Source: Terasakiella pusilla DSM 6293 (GTDB taxonomy: Bacteria > Pseudomonadota > Alphaproteobacteria > Rhodospirillales > Terasakiellaceae). Taken from it: DNA of 64,000 nucleotides. Position 1 is the first letter of the stretch. Every line of letters begins with the position of its first letter. The notes under the pieces were generated by a model. That model saw nothing but the letters and a program-made list of their open reading frames with translations, ran no database searches and had not been told where the DNA came from. The translations under genes and the position numbers were made by a program. Shown one piece after another: positions 44,014 to 53,096 of this stretch. The stretch is from positions 1-64,000 of the forward strand of contig NZ_JHYO01000017.1 of assembly GCF_000688235.1 (NCBI RefSeq). The letters are read 5' to 3'.

Positions 44014-46215
44014 TTAGCGGCTCGCCATCAGGTGGCGGCGACATTCCATATTCTCGATCAATTTCCATTGTACAATCGGGATTTCGTTCAGGCTGTCTGC
44101 GGAAATCGTGCAACACTCACATCCCTCATGGGCTTTTATGGTGAAGCTGCAATCCTGATTGAAAACCACACTGTCTTCTCCAAAGAAGTCGCCGCGCCCC
44201 AAGGTTTCCACCTCTATCCCCTTATAATAAAGGGTGGCTTCGCCTTGACGGATGATACACACACCGCGCTCTGTGCCCATACTAAAGGTCTGTCCTTTCT
44301 CCAGGTAATGGCTGCACATTTCATCGGCGACTCTGTTTTGAATAGTGTAGGATAACGAATCGCCAAACAGCCACGTCGCTTGCAAAAACTCCCGCCCTTC
44401 CATCAAGCGGATGATATCGGCAAACAACTGGTATTTTTCAACAACCGCGCGATAGAGCTTACTGGGGATGCGCATGGCTTTCACGAACGTCAGTGCGCGA
44501 TAGGTTTCCATCGCGGATAACTGATGCAAGGCCGTCATTTCCCCGACCAATGACCCTGCCGATACCATGGCGTGCAGGTTGTTGGAGGTTTTCAACAGCT
44601 CTACCGACCCCGTCAGCAACAGGTAAATACTTTCAACCTCGTCCCCTTCCTTCAACAGGATGGTTTCCGGGTTAAAGGTTTCAACAGATGTGTTCAACAA
44701 CGTGCGCAAGGCATGGGTTGGCACCGTTGGCAAATAGTGCTGCAAATATTCAAACGCATAGCGTCGCGTATTGTCCTGATAAGACGGCAGCAACACATCC
44801 GCCGTCCCAAATGGCGCACCTGAACCAATCTCGCGCTGATCCGGTCGCAAAGACAAAGCCGTATGGGACAGGATCATCTTTTTCGATTGATCCTTTTTAA
44901 AGTCGCTGGCTTCCCCATGGATCAAGCCGCCACCAATATCGATCTTTTTGACATCCATCGGTTCCAGATAATGATCATGGATTGTCTGGTAAAATTCTTC
45001 TGACACGCCCGGAGCATCGTCATCATCCGTAATCATCCCCTTTAAGACATCAAGAGAAACAATATCGGCATAATGCCCGTAGGTCTTGTACCCTTCCGGC
45101 CCTAACGCGCGGAATTGCAGGATCGCCGTTTCAACCGGATGCGGGGACAGGCGCGGACGGACTTCAAGCCCTTCCACATCGTTCCATTCATCCACTTTCA
45201 GGTCATGAATATTAAAGAAATCAGCAAAGCGTTCTTCTTCCACCGACAAAAGGGCCGCCAGCTTTTTGGCAACAGACGCGCGCACATAAGGGGCGGCATA
45301 ATAATTTATCTTACGATCGGATCGAATAAACGCAGGCAATCCGGCAAAATGGTCATCGTGGGAATGGGTGTGGAAGATACCATCCACCTCGCTGATCCCG
45401 ATTCCCAGCGATTGCAGCGTGACGCGCACATTAGGCCCGGCATCGACCAGATAGATTTTACCTTGATAAAAAATCACGCTGGACATGGTCGGGCGGTTCA
45501 CATCCCAGCCATCCCCGTCCCCGGAATGAATGATGGAAAAGCTGTCGCGTTCCACCTGATGATATCCCAGCGGATAAGACGGACCATAATGTTCCAGATG
45601 GTTGAGGTTCAAGTTCACCTCGACACTTTCTGTCCCATAAGAAATTTCGAACCTGTTGAGCGCGACACGGCGCACATATACACCGTTTTGAATCTCGACC
45701 GCCTCTTCTTTCACCACACGGCTATCCAGCAACGCACTGGGATGATGGATCGCCCCAAAGGCAAAGCGCAGTTTCATACGCATCATGGTTTTGGCGTCTT
45801 CGGGAGTGACCCCCGCTTTGATCATTTCTTCTTCACTGATCAAGCCGTAATTGCCGCGGTGAATGTAATCCATCTGTGCATTGATCTGATCTTCCGCCCC
45901 AATCAGGATAGGCTTTACGCCTGTATTGTTCGGATGATTTGGGATCAGGGTGCCTTGGCGATAGAGCATTTGCAGCACCGGAAATTCCGCCATATTGGTA
46001 AAACTACCGTTTTGCAGAATAACATCGGAAAGCAGAATCGCATTGGGGCCGGTTTCAAAGGACCAGCCATCACGTTCTGTCGGGATAATCAGCCCCAGCT
46101 TCATCAAGTGCTTAACACTATCAGGGGGACAGCCGCACAGAATATAGACACCCGCAGCAGGCACCTCGACCCATTCTATGCCTGTGGAGACTTTTACTTT
46201 TCTAATTTCTGGCAT
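44014..46215 (-). CDS. Metallo-beta-lactamase protein with two cyclic-nucleotide-binding domains
   Basis: An unusual 733-residue cytoplasmic protein. Residues 1-210 are unassigned. A metallo-beta-lactamase domain (about 225-475) has SVIFYQGKIYLVDAGPNVR and the metal motif FHTHSHDDHFAGLPAF near 285. The C-terminal part holds two cNMP-binding-like domains: KEGDEVESIYLLLTGSVELL near 522 with GSLVGEMTALH, and GVCIIRQGEATLYYKG near 653 with GRGDFFGEDSVVF. It may hydrolyse a phosphoester under cyclic-nucleotide control, as an inference. Divergent from a sensor kinase. I know no characterised member. Confidence 0.82.
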   Translation of the reverse strand: MPEIRKVKVSTGIEWVEVPAAGVYILCGCPPDSVKHLMKLGLIIPTERDGWSFETGPNAILLSDVILQNGSFTNMAEFPVLQMLYRQGTLIPNHPNNTGVKPILIGAEDQINAQMDYIHRGNYGLISEEEMIKAGVTPEDAKTMMRMKLRFAFGAIHHPSALLDSRVVKEEAVEIQNGVYVRRVALNRFEISYGTESVEVNLNLNHLEHYGPSYPLGYHQVERDSFSIIHSGDGDGWDVNRPTMSSVIFYQGKIYLVDAGPNVRVTLQSLGIGISEVDGIFHTHSHDDHFAGLPAFIRSDRKINYYAAPYVRASVAKKLAALLSVEEERFADFFNIHDLKVDEWNDVEGLEVRPRLSPHPVETAILQFRALGPEGYKTYGHYADIVSLDVLKGMITDDDDAPGVSEEFYQTIHDHYLEPMDVKKIDIGGGLIHGEASDFKKDQSKKMILSHTALSLRPDQREIGSGAPFGTADVLLPSYQDNTRRYAFEYLQHYLPTVPTHALRTLLNTSVETFNPETILLKEGDEVESIYLLLTGSVELLKTSNNLHAMVSAGSLVGEMTALHQLSAMETYRALTFVKAMRIPSKLYRAVVEKYQLFADIIRLMEGREFLQATWLFGDSLSYTIQNRVADEMCSHYLEKGQTFSMGTERGVCIIRQGEATLYYKGIEVETLGRGDFFGEDSVVFNQDCSFTIKAHEGCECCTISADSLNEIPIVQWKLIENMECRRHLMASR

Positions 46216-46459
46216 AGGCCCCTGTGTCCTGTAATTTTATATCTATCGTAGCAAACAGTTGCATCAAAACCTATCCTGCTTTTATAGAAAGGTCTATGCT
46301 TCAATACGTTCATTCGCAGAAAGTTTATAAATATAGATATTTCATCCTGTGATAACCCTCAAACGGGTGAACGATATCTTTTAAAAGACGAAATACGAAT
46401 AAACATATAGTATATCTATAAAGATAAAATCATAATTATAGGTTAAGGCGCCTTTCTCT

Positions 46460-49147
46460 ATGGCAACTCGTAGATCAATCGCATACAACATGACAAAAAT
46501 GGTTGTGCTGCTGACCCTTGTCATGGGCCTTGTGCTGGGGATGGTTCAGGTTGTCTGGGATTATTATCAGCGTCTCGATACGCTGTATAAACGTGTGGGG
46601 GAGGTCGTAAACTCCATCGAAAAAGCCGCGACCAAGGCGGTTTATACGTTTGATGATGAACTCGCCGCCGAAATTGCCGCCGGTCTATTTGAATTCCAGC
46701 CCATCAACAGCGTGATCATCAAAGATGAAAATCAAAAAATTATGACCACGCTGGTCCGTTACAAAGGCCCCCTGCCGTACCGCAAACTCTCTGGGTATTT
46801 CTTTAAGGAAAGATATTTCTTTGAACGCCCTTTATGGTTTCAGGGCACCACCAACAACATTATCGGTACCCTGATTATTGAATTTTCGCCCCATGAAACG
46901 GTGGCAACCTTCCTTAATCGTTCCCTGACGATTCTTGGCGGCGCACTCCTACAGAGTTTCCTTCTTTCGATCCTTTTGCTGTTTGTCTTCTATCAGACCG
47001 TCACCAAGCCGCTGCACCGACTGGCGCATGATTTTAAGCAAATCGACCCTGCCCAACCGTCCATTTCCTCTCTGACCCTGCCCAGCAGCCTTGCCAACAC
47101 CGAATTTGCTGAAGTAACAGAAGCTGGCAACAAACTGCTGCGGGTCATTGGTTCGTACCTGCGTTCCAAAGATATCGCTGAAGCCCAGCTCATCACCCAA
47201 AAAGAAGAAACAGAGCGCTATCTCAGTATTGCCGAAGCCATCATTTTGAAACTGGACAAGCATGGCTGCATTGAAATGATGAACCAGCGCGGTTTAAACC
47301 TTCTCGGCTATGACCCTGTCGACATCATCGGGCGAGACTGGTTTGATATCGCCATCCCGCCGGAGGACCATCGCCGGGTCCGACGTGCGTATACCCGCCT
47401 TCTCAATACCGCTGGACAAGAAAAGGGCAACAACTCAGCCTATTTTGAAAATGAGATCATCACCAAAAATGGCGATCGCCGTCTGATCTTTTGGCACAAT
47501 GCGGTGGAACGTGACCAGTTTGGACAAATCGAAGGTATTCTCAGTTCCGGTCAGGATATTACCGCCCGTAAAAATGCCGAAGAAGCCTTGCGGGCCTCTG
47601 AAGGCAGCTTGCGAGCCATCATCGAAGCCACATCAGAAGGCTTTGTCATCGCTGATCTGGATCGCAGCCAGATTATAGACGTCAACACCGCCCTTTACAC
47701 CATGTTGGGCTATAAACGCGAAGACCTGTTTAAATACCCGCTGACCCGCTTCATTCATCCTGATGATCACCACAAATGGGAAACCCGTCGCGAACGCGCG
47801 CGCCACATCCCCCACCAGTCTTACGAAATGCGCCTGCTGACAAAAAGTGGGGAAGCAATCTCCGTCGAAGTCAATGCGTCTGCACTGCCGAAAGCCCCCA
47901 ACGAAAACCAGCACAGCGTGGCCTTCGTCACCGATATTACCGAACGTAAACAACAAGAAGCCCATCAAAAAGAACTGGAAACACAACTTCGCCAAGCCCA
48001 GAAAATGGAAACCATCGGCACGCTGGCGGGCGGCATTGCCCATGACTTCAACAATATTCTGACACCGATTTTAGGCTATTCTTCCCTGTTGACCTCACGC
48101 ATCCCCGAAGACGACCCCAATCATGCGCGGATTCAACAAATCGCAAAATCTGCAAACCGGGCAGCCAATATGGTCAAACAGATCCTCACCTTCTCACGTC
48201 GCGCAGAAGGCGAAATGGCGAGCACCGATATTGCCGAGGTCGTTAAAGAAGCGATGGAACTGGTCCACTCCACCATTCCTTCGCATATCGAAATCAATGC
48301 CGACATACCGGATCACTGCGCCCCTGTGATTGCCGATAGCACCCAAATCCAGCAAATGATCCTCAACCTATGCACCAACGCCCAACATGCCATGGACGAG
48401 GAAGGCGGCGTTTTGGATGTCCGCCTTGAAGAAACCATGGTGACACCAAAGATGGCTGAACTTTCCCCGCCTCTGCATGTGGGCCGCTATCTTAAGCTTA
48501 CCGTCCGCGATACTGGCGCCGGTATGGATGAAGACACGCTGACGCGCGTTTACGATCCCTTTTTCACCACGAAAAAAGGCGGCGAAGGGACTGGGCTTGG
48601 GCTGTCTATGGTCCATGGGATCGTGCAAAAACACCAAGGAGACATTCAAGTCCGCAGCCGTGTCGGCCAAGGCACTGTCTTTACCGTCTTTCTGCCCGTG
48701 ACGGATATCCAGCCAGAGCCGGAGACACCGGACCTAAACCGTCCCCAAGGCCATCATGAACGTATTCTCATTGTCGATGATGAACGCATAAACACCGAGT
48801 TTCTGGAAGAACTGCTGGATGAAACCGGCTACCAGCACCAAAGCTTCACCGACAGCATTGAGGCGCTGGATGATTTTGTCAGCTATCCTGACAAATACCA
48901 GATGATCCTGACCGACCAGACCATGCCGCGCATGACGGGCGACCAATTGGTCAAGGCTGTGCGGGAAATCAGCCCCGACATCCCGATCATTATGATGTCT
49001 GGCTATGACACCAAAATCAATATGGACAATGCCCACGAATTTGGCGTCGACTACTTTATCCAAAAGCCCGTATCCATCGAAGAACTGACACAGGTCATGA
49101 ACCAGCTTTTGGAAACAGAAGGCCGCGAAGAAAAGACCCTGACATAA
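46460..49147 (+). CDS. PAS-domain hybrid sensor histidine kinase
   Basis: An 895-residue inner-membrane kinase. Two membrane helices (about 12-34 and 155-178) enclose a periplasmic sensor domain. Two PAS domains follow (about 255-370 and 385-495), then HisKA with His528 in [20 protein letters not shown], HATPase_c with [23 protein letters not shown] and [13 protein letters not shown], and a receiver domain with Asp819 in [13 protein letters not shown] and the KP lysine near 865. It should pass phosphate internally and to an unseen phosphotransfer partner. Divergent from the MBL/cNMP gene over a 244-bp A+T-rich gap with no visible gene. Confidence 0.92.
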   Translation: MATRRSIAYNMTKMVVLLTLVMGLVLGMVQVVWDYYQRLDTLYKRVGEVVNSIEKAATKAVYTFDDELAAEIAAGLFEFQPINSVIIKDENQKIMTTLVRYKGPLPYRKLSGYFFKERYFFERPLWFQGTTNNIIGTLIIEFSPHETVATFLNRSLTILGGALLQSFLLSILLLFVFYQTVTKPLHRLAHDFKQIDPAQPSISSLTLPSSLANTEFAEVTEAGNKLLRVIGSYLRSKDIAEAQLITQKEETERYLSIAEAIILKLDKHGCIEMMNQRGLNLLGYDPVDIIGRDWFDIAIPPEDHRRVRRAYTRLLNTAGQEKGNNSAYFENEIITKNGDRRLIFWHNAVERDQFGQIEGILSSGQDITARKNAEEALRASEGSLRAIIEATSEGFVIADLDRSQIIDVNTALYTMLGYKREDLFKYPLTRFIHPDDHHKWETRRERARHIPHQSYEMRLLTKSGEAISVEVNASALPKAPNENQHSVAFVTDITERKQQEAHQKELETQLRQAQKMETIGTLAGGIAHDFNNILTPILGYSSLLTSRIPEDDPNHARIQQIAKSANRAANMVKQILTFSRRAEGEMASTDIAEVVKEAMELVHSTIPSHIEINADIPDHCAPVIADSTQIQQMILNLCTNAQHAMDEEGGVLDVRLEETMVTPKMAELSPPLHVGRYLKLTVRDTGAGMDEDTLTRVYDPFFTTKKGGEGTGLGLSMVHGIVQKHQGDIQVRSRVGQGTVFTVFLPVTDIQPEPETPDLNRPQGHHERILIVDDERINTEFLEELLDETGYQHQSFTDSIEALDDFVSYPDKYQMILTDQTMPRMTGDQLVKAVREISPDIPIIMMSGYDTKINMDNAHEFGVDYFIQKPVSIEELTQVMNQLLETEGREEKTLT

Positions 49148-49148
49148 A

Positions 49149-49183
49149 AAAGCGGGGAAGCCACGTGTGCTCCCCCGCTTTTT
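49149..49183. terminator. Bidirectional terminator
   Basis: A GC-rich stem (AAAGCGGGG.AGC with GCT.CCCCGCTTT) with A/T tracts on both sides lies between the kinase stop at 49147 and the convergent rhodanese stop at 49203, so it can serve both strands. Confidence 0.8.
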
Positions 49184-49202
49184 CATCTCTTTGATCTCAG
49201 CC

Positions 49203-49805
49203 TTACAGACTGCCTTCGACCACAGTCAAACCAAGGGCATGCCACGCCTGCATACCACCGCGATAATATTTCATCTTGCTTGCCGGATAGCCTTCACGCA
49301 GCAACGCACGGATTGCCGTCGGGGATTGACCACACCACGGACCATTGCAATAAAGCGCAATTTCCTTGGCGTTATCACACGACCATTTGCCATCCGTTTT
49401 CTCACAGCCCAGCTCGTCCATACGCGAAACAATCTCGATATACGGAATATTTACAGAACCGGGGATCGTGCCTTTCAAGTGCCAATTTTCCGTACGGGCA
49501 TCAACCAACAGGCCGCGCTTTTCTTTCAGGAAGTCGATCAGCTCCACTTCCCCGTAGGTTTCCACGCCGTCTTCTACCTGCATCGGCTGCACACAAAACG
49601 GCGGGCAAGCGCGTGAGGTTTTGGCAAAATCTTCTGCAATCATGTTGTCTTTATTTTGATTACGTTCAATCTTGATCGGCCCATCTTCGGTTTCCACCAG
49701 AATACTGGCCACATCCTTGGTGATATTAACATCCTGTGCCTGCGCCTGCGCCGCTGTAAACAGGAACAAGCCCCCCAACAGGGCAGTAAACATTATCTTT
49801 TTCAT
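49203..49805 (-). CDS. Exported rhodanese-like protein
   Basis: A 200-residue periplasmic protein. Signal peptide MKKIMFTALLGGLFLFTAAQ is cut near AQAQ. A rhodanese domain (about 75-195) has LLVDARTENWHLKGTIPGSV and the active loop IALYCNGPWCGQSPTAIRAL near 152, with the catalytic cysteine. Extra cysteines in TSRACPPFCVQPM near 67 recur in the sulfur-island type. It may transfer sulfane sulfur in the periplasm next to the Sox system. RBS GGAGTAG precedes ATG. Cotranscribed with the hydrolase gene upstream (10-bp gap). Confidence 0.85.
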   Translation of the reverse strand: MKKIMFTALLGGLFLFTAAQAQAQDVNITKDVASILVETEDGPIKIERNQNKDNMIAEDFAKTSRACPPFCVQPMQVEDGVETYGEVELIDFLKEKRGLLVDARTENWHLKGTIPGSVNIPYIEIVSRMDELGCEKTDGKWSCDNAKEIALYCNGPWCGQSPTAIRALLREGYPASKMKYYRGGMQAWHALGLTVVEGSL

Positions 49806-49815
49806 TTTCTACTCC

Positions 49816-50715
49816 TTACTCGCCGACCACAAATTCGGCGACTTGATCCGCAAGGTCTTCCCCCGCAAAATCGATAAACATATGATCTGCATCGTCGATC
49901 ACGGTGAACGTCACATTGTCTTGTGAAATTGTGTCCATCTGCGCCGGAAGATCACTTACAACCGTATCGTTACTTCCCGCAACGACTAGTGTCGGAACAT
50001 TAATTCTGTCCAGCAACGACGGCGTATTAAACGCCTGATCCGGCGCGTAATAGTCAACAAAGCTCGCCGGTGTGACCGACGTTTCCGCGCAATAGATAAA
50101 ATCTGTCGGGGCAACCTGTTCATCACCTTTACCATCTTCGACTTTCTGCGTCATGTCTGCAAGAATGGGGGCAAGGTCTTTTTTATAACGACTTTGATAA
50201 GAGGTTGTTTCCTTTTCCTCAGACCAGGTCTGCGGGGCGATCAAGACCAGTTTCCCAATACGTGCATCCTGTTTTTCTGCCTGATACATCGTCACCTGAT
50301 TGCCCCCGCGCGAATGTCCGGCAAGCACCACAGAACTTGCACCTTTCCCCTGCAACCAGTCCATCCATTGGGCAATTTCAGCAATCGCGTCGCGGTGTTT
50401 ATGGGCGTGGGGGACAGCACAGTCATACATACCTTCGCGCTTATCCAGCCCAAGGCTCAGGTTAATGGACAGCACGTTCAACTCGCGTTCGTTCAACAAA
50501 TTCCGTTGCGCAGCGATAATCGACATATCCTGATGGGCCAAAGTGCCATGCACCAAAAGGACCGCCCCGTCCTCTGTCAGCGTTTTACCCTCTGCCAAAG
50601 ACAGGTTGCCGATCACATTCAGTCCATTGTCCAGTTTGAGTTCAACCTTTTCCGCCAAGGCCGGCGCCGTCAGGAGCGTAACCCCGGCGACAAGGGCGCA
50701 GAATGATTTATACAT
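49816..50715 (-). CDS. Exported alpha/beta hydrolase
   Basis: A 299-residue secreted hydrolase. Signal peptide MYKSFCALVAGVTLLTAPAL ends near ALA. The oxyanion strand VLLVHGTLAH near 53, nucleophile SVVLAGHSRGGNQV near 133 (GxSxG with Ser) and the C-terminal DDADHMF near 276 show a complete catalytic triad of the serine-hydrolase fold. ATG at 50715 follows AGGTGAGG; a GTG at 50727 lies within that site. Upstream of the rhodanese gene in the same operon, divergent from soxV, so it may belong to sulfur metabolism; substrate unknown. Confidence 0.8.
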   Translation of the reverse strand: MYKSFCALVAGVTLLTAPALAEKVELKLDNGLNVIGNLSLAEGKTLTEDGAVLLVHGTLAHQDMSIIAAQRNLLNERELNVLSINLSLGLDKREGMYDCAVPHAHKHRDAIAEIAQWMDWLQGKGASSVVLAGHSRGGNQVTMYQAEKQDARIGKLVLIAPQTWSEEKETTSYQSRYKKDLAPILADMTQKVEDGKGDEQVAPTDFIYCAETSVTPASFVDYYAPDQAFNTPSLLDRINVPTLVVAGSNDTVVSDLPAQMDTISQDNVTFTVIDDADHMFIDFAGEDLADQVAEFVVGE

Positions 50716-50820
50716 ATATTTCCTCACCTGTTAGTATCAGTTTAGACTGATTAAAGTTTTAATTGTTTCTAATTTATATTATTCTAATATCTTAATCCAG
50801 TTTTACTTAGGAGCAATCCC
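50716..50820. promoter_or_regulatory. AT-rich divergent promoter of the soxV and hydrolase-rhodanese genes
   Basis: This region contains TTTCTAATTTATATTATTCT followed by AATAT. The 10-mer ATTCTAATAT (50781-50790) also occurs at 59340-59349 upstream of soxX, so a shared sulfur regulator such as an ArsR-type SoxR is possible. No regulator gene is seen in the window. Confidence 0.35.
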
Positions 50821-51561
50821 TTGGGTTTGGACGTTTCATTGTTGGCCGCTTTTTCTGCCGGCCTTTTAACCTTTCTATCGCCCTGCATCTTGCCATTGGT
50901 GCCTGCCTATCTGTGTTTTATCAGCGGCAGCTCCCTGGAACAATTAACAGCGAAAGAAAATCAAAACGATTTTGATCGCTCTAAAGTTCTCTGGTCCGGT
51001 TTCGCCTTTGTCCTTGGCCTATCCAGTATCTTTATTGCCATGGGGGCCGCGGCAACATCCCTTGGACAGGCAATTGCACAATATAAACAAACACTCTCCA
51101 TGGTCGGTGGCGGAATCATTCTGATCTTTGGCCTTCATTACATGGGCCTGTTTAAAATTGCCTTCCTTAACTTTGAAAAACGCTTTCACCCTGACCAAAA
51201 GCCTGCCGGGCTAATCGGCGCCTTTATTCTTGGCCTTGCTTTCGGCTTTGGCTGGACACCTTGTGTTGGCCCTGTTCTCTCCACCATTCTCATGGTTGCC
51301 GGGGGCATGGGGGAACTCAGCGACGGGATTACCTTGCTGGCGGTGTATGCGGCCGGCTTAAGCATTCCCTTCATGCTCGCCGCCGCCCTGAGTGCCCATT
51401 TCATGCGCTTCTTGGGCAAGTTCCGCCGTCATCTCCATAAAGTCGAAATCGCCATGGGCCTGTTATTGGTCGCCACCGGCATCCTGATCTTAAGCGGTAG
51501 CCTGACAGACCTGACCGGTTGGCTTTTAGAAACCTTCCCGATCCTCAACGGGCTGAACTAA
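50821..51561 (+). CDS. soxV: CcdA/SoxV-type thiol-disulfide electron carrier
   Basis: A 246-residue membrane protein with six helices. The two redox cysteines are in LSPCILPLVPAYLCF near residue 21 and FGWTPCVGPVLS near 140, in the CcdA family positions. It moves reductant from cytoplasmic thioredoxin to periplasmic thioredoxins (SoxW, SoxS). It begins with TTG at 50821, supported by TTAGGAGCAATCCC. CcdA of cytochrome maturation is the alternative, but the place beside soxW favours SoxV. Confidence 0.88.
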   Translation: MGLDVSLLAAFSAGLLTFLSPCILPLVPAYLCFISGSSLEQLTAKENQNDFDRSKVLWSGFAFVLGLSSIFIAMGAAATSLGQAIAQYKQTLSMVGGGIILIFGLHYMGLFKIAFLNFEKRFHPDQKPAGLIGAFILGLAFGFGWTPCVGPVLSTILMVAGGMGELSDGITLLAVYAAGLSIPFMLAAALSAHFMRFLGKFRRHLHKVEIAMGLLLVATGILILSGSLTDLTGWLLETFPILNGLN

Positions 51562-51580
51562 CAGCCCGCCCTTTGCGGCC

Positions 51581-52153
51581 TTAAGGCTTCTCCCCACTTT
51601 GTGCAAGCTCCACAATATAGCGTTGGAAGGGCTTGCCGCTTTCATACATTTTTTCGTTCACATAATTCAGCATCGCCTTGAAATGAAACGGGCGGAAGTA
51701 GCCGGGAAGACGTGCCGCTTCACGGGCCAATCCTTCTTTACCCGCCACATCTTCATGGAAAAACTGTACGGTTGGCGTAAAGGCAACCCCACTTTTCGCC
51801 GCGAACTCTTTCTCCGTCATTTCTGTACCATCAAAATCCGTGACCTCACGATCACCCCAGATATTCATCTGCAGGACCACGAAGTTCTCTTTCATATAAG
51901 ATTTGATATTCTCTTCAGACAGGGTTTTGGCATGCAGATCTTTGCAATAGGGACAGCCCTTTTGCTCCCAGATGATGACAAAGCGTTTGCCTGCATCGGT
52001 TGCGCCCTGAAAATCTTCCGACAAATCAAGGAAGCTTTCCAAAAACCAGTCCTGATGGTAGAGACCAAAATCGTTAACCGGAACCTCGTCCGCCGCCTGT
52101 GACGTGGACAAACCGAGCATTAACATGCCCAGCACATAGAACAAACGTTTCAT
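51581..52153 (-). CDS. soxW: Periplasmic thioredoxin-fold protein (SoxW-like)
   Basis: A 190-residue exported thioredoxin-like protein. A signal sequence (MKRLFYVLGMLMLGLSTSQA) precedes an active site WEQKGCPYCKDLHAKTL (CPYC) near residue 60. It should receive electrons from the SoxV membrane protein and keep SoxYZ active. ATG at 52153 has GAAGGAGGAAAG. Third gene of a soxS-like/dsrE-like/soxW unit; convergent with soxV (19-bp gap). The function follows the family and context. Confidence 0.87.
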   Translation of the reverse strand: MKRLFYVLGMLMLGLSTSQAADEVPVNDFGLYHQDWFLESFLDLSEDFQGATDAGKRFVIIWEQKGCPYCKDLHAKTLSEENIKSYMKENFVVLQMNIWGDREVTDFDGTEMTEKEFAAKSGVAFTPTVQFFHEDVAGKEGLAREAARLPGYFRPFHFKAMLNYVNEKMYESGKPFQRYIVELAQSGEKP

Positions 52154-52166
52154 CTTTCCTCCTTCT

Positions 52167-52646
52167 TCAAGGGATGATGTAGTACCAGCCCTCGACCTTT
52201 TTTTCAATTATTTCAGCGATACCTGCCGTCACAACCCGTACACCCGGCAACAGGTCTTCCGGTTTCTTGCCAATGGTTGTCATGGTGTTGTGGCAGGCGA
52301 TAAATTCGATATCATAATCTTGCAGGCTCTTGACCCGATCTGCAGCGACCGCGCTTTCCTTCAAGATGGGGCGAATGCCCGGCCCATAAAAAACAATCGC
52401 GATTTTAACATTATCGGTGCCATAAAATTTTTGCAGATTGATCGCATTGTAATACACATTATTGACATGCGCTTCGTCTTTGGACGTCACCTGCATGACG
52501 ATCCTGCGCGGATTGTCCCAATCCGGCTGCGGCTCCGCAATCTTGGTATCATTAGGTAAACGTGATGTTTGCGCCTCTGCGGGAAGCTGTACGGCCCCCA
52601 CCATCAACAAAGCCGCCATCAAAACGGTACGAAAAAGAAACGTCAT
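52167..52646 (-). CDS. Exported DsrE-family protein
   Basis: A 159-residue protein with a signal peptide (TFLFRTVLMAALLMVGAVQL) and a DsrE/DsrF-like fold: VKIAVFYGPGIRP-type strand near 80 and YDIEFIACHNTMTTIGKKPE with one cysteine near 120, the position used for sulfur carrying in DsrE. Periplasmic location is unusual for DsrE folds but frequent near sox genes. It sits between the soxS-like and soxW genes, 13 bp from each. ATG at 52646 follows AAGGTAACAGG. May trap or carry sulfane sulfur in the periplasm. Confidence 0.8.
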   Translation of the reverse strand: MTFLFRTVLMAALLMVGAVQLPAEAQTSRLPNDTKIAEPQPDWDNPRRIVMQVTSKDEAHVNNVYYNAINLQKFYGTDNVKIAIVFYGPGIRPILKESAVAADRVKSLQDYDIEFIACHNTMTTIGKKPEDLLPGVRVVTAGIAEIIEKKVEGWYYIIP

Positions 52647-52659
52647 CCTGTTACCTTTA

Positions 52660-53031
52660 TTATGAGTTCGGCGCCGCATCGAGCTTTTTTATGAAATTCT
52701 GGACGAACCCCCAAAAGAATTCGCTGTTGTAGCCCAGAATACGCCCGACTTCTTTGTCTTTATCATCCAAGATAATAAAAGTCGGTGTAAAAGACGGATA
52801 GACCAGATGTTTCAAATCATCCGGCATCCCTTTATCCAGATTGACTTCACGCAAGGGCAAGCGCTTGCCTTCATCTGTTTTGTCATAGATCGGCAAAATA
52901 TCCTCCCGCCACATCTCGCAATAGATGCAGCCCGGCGAATGGACAAAGACCATCTGGTCTGCACGCGCCTGTAAAGACAGGGTGGCAAACACGACCAGAA
53001 CAGAAATGGCAAAAATCAATCTTTTCATCAT
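52660..53031 (-). CDS. soxS: Small periplasmic thioredoxin (SoxS-like)
   Basis: A 123-residue exported thioredoxin-like protein. Signal peptide KRLIFAISVLVVFATLSLQA precedes the active site VHSPGCIYCEMWREDILP (CIYC) near 36; cis-proline region YPSFTPTFIILDDKDKEVG near 80. SoxS of Paracoccus reactivates SoxYZ by thiol exchange, and the length and neighbours fit; the name remains tentative. It starts just past the terminator of the main sox operon, so its promoter must lie in the short gap or depend on read-through. Confidence 0.75.
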   Translation of the reverse strand: MMKRLIFAISVLVVFATLSLQARADQMVFVHSPGCIYCEMWREDILPIYDKTDEGKRLPLREVNLDKGMPDDLKHLVYPSFTPTFIILDDKDKEVGRILGYNSEFFWGFVQNFIKKLDAAPNS

Positions 53032-53047
53032 AGAACCATTATAAAGA

Positions 53048-53084
53048 AAAAGGGCAAAGACCGTACAACAATCTTTGCCCTTTT
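53048..53084 (-). terminator. Strong terminator of the soxXYZABCD operon
   Basis: A perfect 13-bp stem (AAAAGGGCAAAGA with TCTTTGCCCTTTT) and an 11-base loop precede a T-rich tract on the minus strand, 13 bp after the soxD stop. The symmetrical A/T ends could also stop rightward transcripts. Confidence 0.85.
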
Positions 53085-53096
53085 CACCTGTCGAAA

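Noticed and set aside
45115-46251. Long plus-strand open frame (about 378 codons) opposite the MBL/cNMP gene
   Set aside because: It lies wholly antisense to a gene with clear domain motifs, has no recognisable family or ribosome site and shows the skewed His/Arg/Phe-rich composition of an antisense frame.
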